From Candidatus Aminicenantota bacterium (GTDB lineage Bacteria > Acidobacteriota > Aminicenantia > Aminicenantales > Aminicenantaceae), in assembly GCA_004378665.1 (NCBI GenBank), contig SOIA01000318.1, positions 1-6,028 of the forward strand: 6,028 bases of DNA. Reading direction: 5' to 3'. A model generated the notes under the pieces. That model saw only the letters and a program-made list of their open reading frames with translations. It was not told where the DNA came from and did no database searches. Positions 1 through 5,749 of the stretch are shown here, piece after piece. Each line of letters opens with the position of its first letter. Positions within the stretch are counted from its first letter, which is position 1. The translations under genes and the position numbers were made by a program.

Positions 1-1314
1 CTTTCCCTTCAAATCGACAGCTTTCTCCAGAAGGCCCGAAAAACAACGCTTCCTTCAGGAGAAATCCTGGCTCTTATCGCTCCTCACGCGGGATATGTCT
101 ATTCCGGGCAGGTGGCAGCCCATTCCTACAGCCTGGTTCAAGGAAAAAAATACCGGGCGGTCGTCGTCATCGGCCCTTCCCATAGATACGGATTCGACGG
201 GTGTTCGATCTACCCCAAAGGAGCATACCAAACCCCTTTAGGGAACGTTGAAGTGGATGAGAAGCTGGCTTCAGAGCTTGCGGAAGCCTCAGGATTCGGA
301 TACGTGCCCCAAGCCCACCTGCAAGAACACTCTCTTGAAGTTCAAATCCCGTTCATCCAGAAGACTCTCCCTCAAGCAAAAATCGTTCCGGTAGTCATGG
401 GGTATCAGTCCCGAAAGACCATTAACTCTCTGGCTCAAGCGCTGTCAAGAGTCCTACCCGGCAAAAATGTCCTGGTCATCGCCTCCACGGACCTCTCCCA
501 TTTCTTTCCCAAACAAAAAGCCAACAAAACTGACTCCAACACGATCACTCTCATCCAGTCTTTCAAGACCGACACTCTCATCCGAAAGCTTGAGAGAGGA
601 GAGAATCTCATGTGCGGAGGAAGCCCGGTAGTCACGGCTCTTCTGTATGCTCAAGACCAAGGGGAGGCAGGAATCGAGATCCTCGCGTATGCCGACTCAT
701 CCGATGCCGGAGGGCCTCAGTCACAGGTCGTGGGATATCTTGCTGCCGCCCTCTATCTTAAAAATCCGCCTCTCCCATTCCGCCTGTCCAAGGAAGGGAA
801 AAAAGAGCTCCTCCAGCTGGCCGGCTCAGCCATAGACCTGTTCATCAGAGAAAAAAAGGTCATAGACTATGCAACTCAAGACCCGAATTTGCTGGCCAAA
901 AGGGGAGCCTTTGTGACTCTCAAGAAAAACGGTCGCCTCAGGGGCTGCATAGGATTTACAGAACCTGTTTTCCCCTTGTATGAATCCGTCATCCGCGCCG
1001 CTATTTACGCGGCCTGTCGGGACTCCAGGTTCCTCCCTGTCTCGGCTGACGAACTCGAGGACCTTGAAATCGAGATCTCTGTGCTCACGACTCCCCAAAG
1101 GATACACAATCCTCAGTTGATCGAAGTCGGGAGGCACGGGCTCATCATATCCAAGGGAGAAAGCAAAGGATTGCTCCTCCCACAAGTTCCTGTGGAGAAC
1201 AACTGGTCGCGCGAAGAATTCCTCGCGCAGGCATGTTTAAAGGCGGGGCTTTCCAGGAACTCCTGGAAATCAGGAGCAGACATTTTCATCTTCGAAGCCA
1301 TCGTCTTCCATTGA
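1..1314 (+). CDS. amrB: AmmeMemoRadiSam system protein: Memo (AmrB) domain fused to AMMECR1 (AmrA) domain, 5' partial
   Basis: The frame is open from base 1, so the start lies upstream; the GTG at 112 is internal because the signature PHAGYVYSG is encoded before it. About 437 residues are visible. Residues 1 to ~255 are a Memo domain, and the residues matching the metal ligands of human MEMO1 (His49, His81, Cys244) are all present: His29 in APHAGY, His61 in GPSHRYG and Cys205 in MCGGSP (codon 613-615), plus the EHSLE motif. The His29-His61 spacing equals that in MEMO1, so roughly 20 N-terminal residues are missing. Residues ~259-437 are an AMMECR1 domain with RGAFVTL (301-307) and the hallmark LRGCIG (313-318). 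Memo proteins share the fold of class III non-heme iron dioxygenases. In prokaryotes they occur with AMMECR1 and a radical SAM protein (AmrS), which is not visible here but may lie upstream. The bacterial biochemical role is not settled to my knowledge. The product looks cytoplasmic, with no membrane segment seen. The stop is TGA at 1312-1314. Confidence 0.93.
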   Translation, partial: LSLQIDSFLQKARKTTLPSGEILALIAPHAGYVYSGQVAAHSYSLVQGKKYRAVVVIGPSHRYGFDGCSIYPKGAYQTPLGNVEVDEKLASELAEASGFGYVPQAHLQEHSLEVQIPFIQKTLPQAKIVPVVMGYQSRKTINSLAQALSRVLPGKNVLVIASTDLSHFFPKQKANKTDSNTITLIQSFKTDTLIRKLERGENLMCGGSPVVTALLYAQDQGEAGIEILAYADSSDAGGPQSQVVGYLAAALYLKNPPLPFRLSKEGKKELLQLAGSAIDLFIREKKVIDYATQDPNLLAKRGAFVTLKKNGRLRGCIGFTEPVFPLYESVIRAAIYAACRDSRFLPVSADELEDLEIEISVLTTPQRIHNPQLIEVGRHGLIISKGESKGLLLPQVPVENNWSREEFLAQACLKAGLSRNSWKSGADIFIFEAIVFH

Positions 1315-1347
1315 ACAGGCCTGTCCCCTTTTGAAAAGAAGGAATAT

Positions 1348-1377
1348 GGTGTCGGCATATTTTATGAATAATTCAGG
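1348..1377 (+). repeat. 30-bp direct repeat, copy 1 (left end of the element)
   Basis: This is identical over 30 bases to 1553-1582. Both begin GGTGTCGGCATATTTTATGA and end in TTCAGG. Extending left to 1342 gives 36 bases with one mismatch. It contains TGAATAATTCA (1365-1375), a palindrome around a single central base. Confidence 0.9.
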
Positions 1378-1515
1378 GGACGTGAGTTATTCACGAGTCG
1401 AGGTTGCTGGAGATACGAGGCACAGCACATGAAGCTGTGGTCGTCCACCGCGATTGTGCTGTAACGAAGTAGATTCTGTAAGATCGGCTCGCCCGAAGGG
1501 TAAAAGATGCCGACA
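1350..1515. repeat. 166-bp MITE-like element with 15-bp terminal inverted repeats
   Basis: The left end (1350-1364) starts TGTCGGCAT and the right end (1501-1515) finishes ATGCCGACA; the two 15-mers are reverse complements at 14 of 15 positions. The interior is GC-richer than the ends and rich in inverted repeats: CGTGA/TCACG (1381-1385/1391-1395), ACAGCACA/TGTGCTGT (1422-1429/1455-1462) with GTGG/CCAC nested inside (1437-1440/1445-1448), and TCGG/CCGA (1484-1487/1493-1496). It has no coding capacity. The pattern fits a non-autonomous miniature inverted-repeat element or a compound REP-like repeat; a structured RNA is the alternative. No target-site duplication is evident at these boundaries, so the mobile reading is inference. 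Confidence 0.6.
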
Positions 1516-1552
1516 TAAGATAATCAAGCATCCTTAAGAAATGAAAGAATAA

Positions 1553-1582
1553 GGTGTCGGCATATTTTATGAATAATTCAGG
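1553..1582 (+). repeat. 30-bp direct repeat, copy 2 (solo left end)
   Basis: This is an exact copy of 1348-1377, on the same strand and 205 bp downstream. The sequence after it (from 1583) does not resemble the core that follows copy 1, so it looks like a truncated second element or a separate insertion of the end alone. Its first bases can also pair with the inverted end at 1507-1515 (TGTCGGCAT at 1555-1563 against ATGCCGACA). Confidence 0.9.
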
Positions 1583-1654
1583 TTAAAAAGCATGGGAGTA
1601 AATAAAAACAAATTCAAGGTTCAACGCCTGAATCCCTCCACCGAAAGATGAACA

Positions 1655-1921
1655 ATGCCGCTCTATGAATACAAGTGCATCAAATGTGCATCCGTCCTTG
1701 AGGTCATCCAGAAAGTCAGCGACCCCCCTCCCAAGGAATGCCCGGAGTGCGGGGGGAGGCTGAAGAAAGTCCTCTCCGCACCAGCTATCCAATTCAAAGG
1801 CAGCGGCTTCTACATCACCGATTACGCGAAAAAAAAGAAGATAGAGAAAGAAGAAAAGCCAAAAAAAAAGAAAAAAATCGAAACGAAAGAAGTCGCCAAG
1901 AGCAAAAAAGATTCTCGATAG
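1655..1921 (+). CDS. FmdB-family zinc-ribbon protein
   Basis: An 88-residue protein with the family signature at its N-terminus: MPLYEYKC, then two CxxC knuckles, C8-I-K-C11 and C29-P-E-C32, which should bind one zinc. The SAPAIQFKGSGFYITDYA stretch (about 41-58) is also typical of the family. The family is named after FmdB, a putative regulator linked to formamidase in Methylophilus; its molecular role in most bacteria is unknown, so I assign no pathway. From about residue 59 the tail is almost entirely lysine and glutamate, encoded by A-runs of 8, 9 and 7 (1829-1836, 1861-1869, 1871-1877); such basic tails are common and variable in the family. Only a weak Shine-Dalgarno (GAAAG, 1643-1647) precedes the ATG, but the start is secure because MPLYEY is the conserved N-terminus. 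It lies downstream of the inverted-repeat element and 55 bp before waaF, which has its own promoter. Confidence 0.9.
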   Translation: MPLYEYKCIKCASVLEVIQKVSDPPPKECPECGGRLKKVLSAPAIQFKGSGFYITDYAKKKKIEKEEKPKKKKKIETKEVAKSKKDSR

Positions 1922-1940
1922 CCTCCCTCCGGCCCTTCCT

Positions 1941-1969
1941 TTGACATGATCGCAAATAGTGCATAAAAT
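1941..1969 (+). promoter_or_regulatory. Sigma70-type promoter for the waaF operon
   Basis: A perfect -35 TTGACA (1941-1946), a 17-base spacer and a -10 TAAAAT (1964-1969, one mismatch to TATAAT). The expected transcription start is about 1975-1977, which coincides with the preferred waaF ATG at 1977. The position in the short gap after FmdB supports a real promoter. The assignment is by consensus only. Confidence 0.7.
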
Positions 1970-1976
1970 TATGTGC

Positions 1977-2981
1977 ATGAAGATTATCGTCCGCGCCCCC
2001 AACTGGATCGGGGATTCCGTGCTGGCTCTTCCGGCGATCCAAAGCCTGAGTCAAAACCTCCCCGAGGCCCAGTTTTGGGTGGCCACCAAAGAATGGGTCC
2101 GAGACATCTTCCTGTCCCATGACTTCATCAAAGGGACGATTCCCCTCTCCGATGCGGACGACCTCAAGAGTCTGAAAGAGTCAGCAAATAAAATAAAAGC
2201 GTTTGATTTTGACGCAGGAGTGCTTTTCACGAATTCCTTCGCGTCCGCTTTCCTTTTTTACCTCGCTAAAATCCCTGAAAGATGGGGATATTCGAGGGAC
2301 GGACGTGGCTTCCTTCTGACAAGGAAGATTTCCACGAAAAAGCTCAAAAACTCCTTCCACCAAGCGGATTACTACAAGGAGCTGATCTCAGGGTTAGGCT
2401 TCAAGGCTGGCCTCCCCTCTCTTTTCCTCCATCTAACCAAAGAGGAAAAGAAGAAGGCCAGAGAGCGGCTTCTCTCTCTCGGCGTGGACCTCAATCGTCC
2501 ACTTATCGTTCTCAACCCTGGTGCGTCATACGGGCCTGCGAAAAGATGGCCCGCTGAACGGTTCGCGGAGCTCGGAAGCCTCCTTCAGGTCCAAAACAAA
2601 GCAACGGTTCTCATCACTGGATCCGGGAATGAAAAGGAGTTGGCTGAATCCATTTCATCCCTCATGACTCAAAAACCCATCGACCTGATGGGACAGACAA
2701 GCCTGAGGATGCTCGCTGGCTTGGTCAGCCAGTCCAACCTGTTCATAACCAACGATTCAGGGCCCATGCACATGGCCAATGCTCTGAAAATCCCTGTTGT
2801 TGCCGTGTTCGGACCGACTGACCCGAGCGTGACCGGGCCTTATCAGGAGCCGGCAGTCGTTATCAAGAAAGATGTCCCCTGCTGGCCGTGCAGTTATAGA
2901 GAGTGCCCGTTTGACCACAGGTGTATGCGGAACATCTCTTCTGAAGAGGTTTATAAGGCCTGCCAAGGATTTTTAGGATGA
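1977..2981 (+). CDS. waaF: ADP-heptose--LPS heptosyltransferase (WaaF-like, glycosyltransferase family 9)
   Basis: A 334-residue family 9 glycosyltransferase that transfers L-glycero-D-manno-heptose from ADP-heptose to the LPS inner core at the cytoplasmic face of the inner membrane. Visible motifs are the N-terminal APNWIGD (8-14), the start of the second Rossmann domain LNPGASYGPAKRWP (179-192), and the sugar-nucleotide region TNDSGPMHMANA (258-269) followed by VFGPTDP (277-283). Length is normal for WaaF (~340-350). A GTG at 1959 and an ATG at 1971 are in frame, but I chose the ATG at 1977. It gives the family-like start MKIIVRAPNWIGD, and the upstream codons fall inside the promoter -10 or before its expected start site. 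No Shine-Dalgarno precedes it. The C-terminus has four cysteines (302, 305, 310, 316; CxxC-x4-C-x5-C), a pattern I recall from many bacterial WaaF-like proteins. The stop overlaps the gmhB start by 4 bases (ATGA). WaaF versus another heptosyltransferase such as WaaC or WaaQ rests on overall resemblance. Confidence 0.88.
   Translation: MKIIVRAPNWIGDSVLALPAIQSLSQNLPEAQFWVATKEWVRDIFLSHDFIKGTIPLSDADDLKSLKESANKIKAFDFDAGVLFTNSFASAFLFYLAKIPERWGYSRDGRGFLLTRKISTKKLKNSFHQADYYKELISGLGFKAGLPSLFLHLTKEEKKKARERLLSLGVDLNRPLIVLNPGASYGPAKRWPAERFAELGSLLQVQNKATVLITGSGNEKELAESISSLMTQKPIDLMGQTSLRMLAGLVSQSNLFITNDSGPMHMANALKIPVVAVFGPTDPSVTGPYQEPAVVIKKDVPCWPCSYRECPFDHRCMRNISSEEVYKACQGFLG
2965..2969 (+). promoter_or_regulatory. 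Ribosome binding site of gmhB
   Basis: AAGGA lies 8 bases before the ATG at 2978, inside the last codons of waaF. With the ATGA overlap, this points to coupled translation of waaF and gmhB. Confidence 0.65.
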
Positions 2982-3571
2982 AAAAGAAAGCGGTGTTTCT
3001 CGACAGAGACGGAACCATAAACAGAGACGTGGGCTACCCCCGTTCCTTTCACTCTATCGAGGTCTTCTCCTACAGCTTCGAAGCCGTCAGGAAATTGAAC
3101 GAAGCCGGGCTGTTAACCGTTATCGTGACCAACCAGTCCGGCATCGGGAGAGGGCTCATCCAAGAGAAAGCCCTTCGCGACATTCACCAAAGATTAGAAG
3201 CCTCTTTTGCCCAGCATCACGCTCATTTCGACGGCATCTACTACTGCCCGCATTACCTCTTCTCTCCTGACCCTGAATACAGGGATGACTGCCAGTGCCG
3301 CAAGCCCAATCCAGGCATGGCCCTCAAGGCCGTCAAAGACCTCAACATTGACACAAAAAAATCTTATATGGTGGGGGATAAGGTGGAAGACATCCTGTTT
3401 GGCTTGAACATTCAAGCCAGGCCCATACTCTGCCTCACCGGATTCGGCCAGGAATCGCTGCCCAAGCTTAAAGAAAAGGGCGTGGAGCTTGCTTACGTGG
3501 CCAAAACTCTGTTGGATGCGGTGGACTGGATCCTGCAAGAGGAAAAAAATGATAGTCCCGATCAAACCTGA
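2978..3571 (+). CDS. gmhB: D-glycero-beta-D-manno-heptose 1,7-bisphosphate 7-phosphatase (HAD family)
   Basis: A 197-residue cytoplasmic phosphatase that removes the 7-phosphate from heptose 1,7-bisphosphate on the route to ADP-heptose, the donor used by the WaaF product encoded just upstream. HAD motif I is FLDRDGT with nucleophile Asp9 and acid/base Asp11. Motif II is TNQSG (51-55), the basic residue is in CRKPNPG (Arg108-Lys109), and motif IV is VGDKVEDI (132-139) with Asp134. The GmhB zinc loop is complete: Cys90, His92, Cys105 and Cys107 sit at the same mutual spacing as Cys92, His94, Cys107 and Cys109 of E. coli GmhB, which separates it from histidinol phosphatases lacking this assignment. 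It is a little longer than usual because of a charged C-terminal tail (EEKNDSPDQT). A good AAGGA site and the 4-base overlap with waaF fix the start. Anomer preference (alpha or beta) cannot be read from sequence with certainty. Confidence 0.92.
   Translation: MKKKAVFLDRDGTINRDVGYPRSFHSIEVFSYSFEAVRKLNEAGLLTVIVTNQSGIGRGLIQEKALRDIHQRLEASFAQHHAHFDGIYYCPHYLFSPDPEYRDDCQCRKPNPGMALKAVKDLNIDTKKSYMVGDKVEDILFGLNIQARPILCLTGFGQESLPKLKEKGVELAYVAKTLLDAVDWILQEEKNDSPDQT
3537..3543 (+). promoter_or_regulatory. Strong Shine-Dalgarno before the rsh-coupled mini-ORF
   Basis: AAGAGGA lies 5 bases before the ATG at 3549, inside the gmhB reading frame. It is much stronger than anything directly before rsh, where only GGAAAA at 3590-3595 is found, about 10 bases from the ATG. 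Confidence 0.5.
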
Positions 3572-3608
3572 CAGCATATCCCATAGCTCGGAAAATCCAA
3601 AGCCATGA
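3549..3608 (+). CDS. Possible 19-residue leader ORF translationally coupled to rsh
   Basis: A 20-codon frame (19 residues plus stop) starts at ATG 3549 within the end of gmhB, in a different frame, and ends with TGA 3606-3608. Its stop shares ATGA (3605-3608) with the rsh start codon. A good AAGAGGA ribosome site precedes it, while rsh itself has only a weak one. This architecture fits a coupling cistron that delivers ribosomes to rsh. The peptide, which begins MIVPIKPD, resembles nothing I recognise; it is hydrophilic, with no membrane segment. It may be non-functional as a protein or a chance frame. Confidence 0.35.
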   Translation: MIVPIKPDSISHSSENPKP

Positions 3609-5743
3609 TTCGATTTGACGATATCCTGGACAAAGTCTCCTCTTCTTATCCCGAAAAGGATATCATCCTCCTGAAGAAGGCTTACGTGTTTGCGGCTCAG
3701 GCTCATAAAGGCCAAACCCGCCGTTCCGGCGAGCCTTATTTAAGCCACTCCCTGGAAGTGGCCAACATGCTGGCCAATATGAGACTGGATAAAACCACCC
3801 TGGCCGCGGGCCTCCTCCACGACGTCCTGGAAGACACCGATTCGACAGCCGTCGAGCTGGCCCAGGCTTTCGGGAAGGAGATCACCCATCTGGTGGAAGG
3901 GGTGACGAAGATCAGTCGAGTTCAGGAGTCCTCTCCTGAAGCGAGACAGGCCGAAAGCATAAGAAAGATCATCCTCGCCATGACGGACGACCTGAGAGTT
4001 ATCTTCATCAAGCTGGCGGACAGGATTCATAATCTCAAAACCCTAAAATTCTTATCCGAGGACAAACAAAAACAGATCGCCAAGGAAACACTGGAAATAT
4101 ACGCCCCCATCGCAAACAGGCTGGGCATGGGACGGATCAAGGCAGAGCTTGAAGACCTGTCATTCCGCTTCGTCAATCCAGAAGATTATTTTGAAGTGGC
4201 ATCTCTGGTTGAGCCTCGACGAAAAAAAGCAGAAAGAGAACTCAAAAAAATAAAAGCTTCTCTTGAAGATTTAATGAATGAAAATAAAATCCCGGCTAAA
4301 ATATCATACAGGATAAAAAGACTCTACAGTATAGATAACAAGATGAAAAAGCGGGGCATCGACTTCGGCCAGGTGTTCGACTTCATGGCTTTAAGGCTCA
4401 TCACTGACACCGTTAAGAACTGCTACGCAGCCCTCGGCTTCATCCACCAGAAATGGCCGCATCATCCTCGCCGCTTCAGAGACCTCATCGCGATACCCAA
4501 GCCTAATCTCTACCAATCTCTCCACACCACGATCATCACCGAAAAAAACATGCCTATCGAAATCCAAATCCGAACCCGTGATATGCATAACCTCGCTGAA
4601 AACGGCATCGGGGCTCACTGGAAATACAAGGAAAAAGATCCCAGCCACATCATGAAGGAGGACAGACGGCTTCATTGGCTGAGGGAGATGGTTGACCTGT
4701 ACAAAGAACAGAAGAGCCCGCGGGAATTCCTGAAAAGCCTGAAAACCGATCTCATCCCTGAAGAAATCTACGTCTTTACGCCAAGAGGGAAGGTTATCAC
4801 TCTGCCCCTCGGTGCATCGGCCCTGGATTTTGCTTTTAATATTCATTCAGAAATCGGGCTCCACTGCGCTGAGGTTAAAATCAACGGCAAAGGAGCCCCT
4901 TTGAAGACCACCCTGAAAACAGGGGATAGGGTGGAGGTTATCACTTCTCCGGAAAAAACTCCGACAAGAGATTGGCTGAATATCACTTTCACCTCCACTG
5001 CCAGGCACAGCATCAAGCGCTGGCTGAACCTGCAGAAGAGGATGAAACACACTGCCCTTGGAAAAAAATTATGGGAAAAAGAGGCCAAGAAGTACAAAGG
5101 GCCTCCGGAATGGCTAAAGGAAAAAAACGTTTTGAAAAGTCTCGCTTCGGCCACAAGCTTCAGAATCAAAAAGATGGAAGACTTTTATGTCCTGATTGGG
5201 TCCGGGAAAATCATCCTTGGAAAAAAATTCATGGAAAAACTCTTTTCTGCCGAAAAAGTCATAAAAAAGAAAGAGACGCTGATCAAGAAAGTCGTCACAA
5301 AAGTGAGCAAAAAGCCGAAGCCGATTATCCAGGTCAAGGGAGTCCAACTCGCCAGATGCTGTTCTCCCATAAGGGGTGAACAAATAATAGGATATATCAC
5401 TGCAGGCAAAGGGATCACCGTGCACTCCCTGCGGTGCCCCAGAGTTGTCAAAGAAGTCCTGGACGCCGATCGAATGGTTGATGTCTCATGGGAGGACACA
5501 CCGAAAGGCACCTACAAAGGCAGGCTTTTGATCCGGGGCGAAGACTCCCCAGGAGTTCTGGCCAAAATCGCAACAGCCATTGCCAGGTTGGAGGGGAATA
5601 TCACCAAGGCGGATGTCGTCACTTTCTCTGATAAGAAAGCGCGATTCAAGCTCACCATCATCATCCAGGATATCAGGCAGCTCGAAGCCATCATAAAAAA
5701 GCTTTCGGGGATGAAAGAGATCTTCTCGGTGGAAAGAATGTGA
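3605..5743 (+). CDS. rsh: Bifunctional (p)ppGpp synthetase/hydrolase, RelA/SpoT (Rsh) family
   Basis: A full-length 712-residue Rsh that makes and degrades the stringent-response alarmone (p)ppGpp. Domains in order: an HD hydrolase with Arg39, His48, His72-Asp73, Glu76-Asp77 and LADRIHN (Asp139, Asn143) all intact; a synthetase with Asp259 (FDFMALR), RFRD (290-293), PKPNLYQSLHTT (Tyr303) and Glu319 in IEIQIRT; TGS at about 387-448; a helical linker, lysine-rich at 480-575; a zinc-finger-like segment with Cys585-Cys586, His607 and Cys611; and C-terminal ACT at about 640-712. The basic RxRD-type motif, rather than the acidic ExDD of monofunctional RelA, together with the complete HD site, predicts both activities. 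Length matches SpoT/Rel (~700-740). The ATG at 3605 is the first ATG after an in-frame TAG at 3584-3586. Only 33 bases separate it from gmhB, so it is probably the last gene of the waaF operon. It may be translated by coupling through the mini-ORF ending on its start codon. Confidence 0.96.
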   Translation: MIRFDDILDKVSSSYPEKDIILLKKAYVFAAQAHKGQTRRSGEPYLSHSLEVANMLANMRLDKTTLAAGLLHDVLEDTDSTAVELAQAFGKEITHLVEGVTKISRVQESSPEARQAESIRKIILAMTDDLRVIFIKLADRIHNLKTLKFLSEDKQKQIAKETLEIYAPIANRLGMGRIKAELEDLSFRFVNPEDYFEVASLVEPRRKKAERELKKIKASLEDLMNENKIPAKISYRIKRLYSIDNKMKKRGIDFGQVFDFMALRLITDTVKNCYAALGFIHQKWPHHPRRFRDLIAIPKPNLYQSLHTTIITEKNMPIEIQIRTRDMHNLAENGIGAHWKYKEKDPSHIMKEDRRLHWLREMVDLYKEQKSPREFLKSLKTDLIPEEIYVFTPRGKVITLPLGASALDFAFNIHSEIGLHCAEVKINGKGAPLKTTLKTGDRVEVITSPEKTPTRDWLNITFTSTARHSIKRWLNLQKRMKHTALGKKLWEKEAKKYKGPPEWLKEKNVLKSLASATSFRIKKMEDFYVLIGSGKIILGKKFMEKLFSAEKVIKKKETLIKKVVTKVSKKPKPIIQVKGVQLARCCSPIRGEQIIGYITAGKGITVHSLRCPRVVKEVLDADRMVDVSWEDTPKGTYKGRLLIRGEDSPGVLAKIATAIARLEGNITKADVVTFSDKKARFKLTIIIQDIRQLEAIIKKLSGMKEIFSVERM

Positions 5744-5749
5744 TTTTCT

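Larger units (their letters stand above)
1315..1654. other. 340-bp non-coding gap with an inverted-repeat element
   Basis: No credible coding frame is present between the Memo-AMMECR1 stop and the FmdB start. In order it holds: a 10-bp perfect palindrome ACAGGCCTGT (1315-1324) directly after the stop; a 7-bp inverted pair GTCCCCT (1323-1329) / AGGGGAC (1375-1381); a 166-bp element with terminal inverted repeats (1350-1515); a second direct copy of the element's left end (1553-1582); and an AT-rich leader (1583-1654) before FmdB. I see no clear intrinsic terminator for the upstream gene: the palindrome has no loop and no T-run follows. I also see no convincing promoter for FmdB. Confidence 0.8.

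Noticed and set aside
112..114. GTG at 112 as the start of the Memo-AMMECR1 gene
   Set aside because: The same frame is open to base 1 and encodes the conserved APHAGYVYSG segment with a predicted metal-ligand histidine before this codon.
826..1185. 119-residue minus-strand frame inside the AMMECR1 domain
   Set aside because: It lies antisense to a well-conserved domain and its translation resembles no family I know.
1315..1340. Palindrome plus CCCCTTTTG as an intrinsic terminator of the Memo-AMMECR1 gene
   Set aside because: The palindrome has no loop, so it cannot form a good RNA hairpin, and the T-run is only four bases.
1572..1577. AATAAT in repeat copy 2 as a -10 box for FmdB
   Set aside because: No acceptable -35 lies 16-18 bases upstream, and the alternative TTCAGG/TAAATA pair is too weak to call.
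1342..1582. CRISPR array
   Set aside because: There are only two direct copies, separated by a 175-base spacer that is itself structured and ends in an inverted copy, and no cas genes are present.
1616..1645. tRNA 3'-end-like stretch (GGTTCAA ... GAATCCCTCCACC)
   Set aside because: The putative T-stem pairs over only about 3 bases and no acceptor, D or anticodon arm can be found upstream.
1648..1668. Six-codon upstream ORF overlapping the FmdB start
   Set aside because: It has no ribosome site of its own and is short enough to occur by chance.
1959..1976. GTG 1959 or ATG 1971 as the waaF start
   Set aside because: They add residues not expected in the family and lie before the expected transcription start; 1959 also precedes the -10 box.
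3194..3715. 173-residue minus-strand frame across gmhB and the rsh start
   Set aside because: It is antisense to motifs of two recognised genes, and its sequence mirrors their codon usage.
4391..4846. 151-residue minus-strand frame inside rsh
   Set aside because: It is antisense to the synthetase and TGS domains, with no family resemblance.
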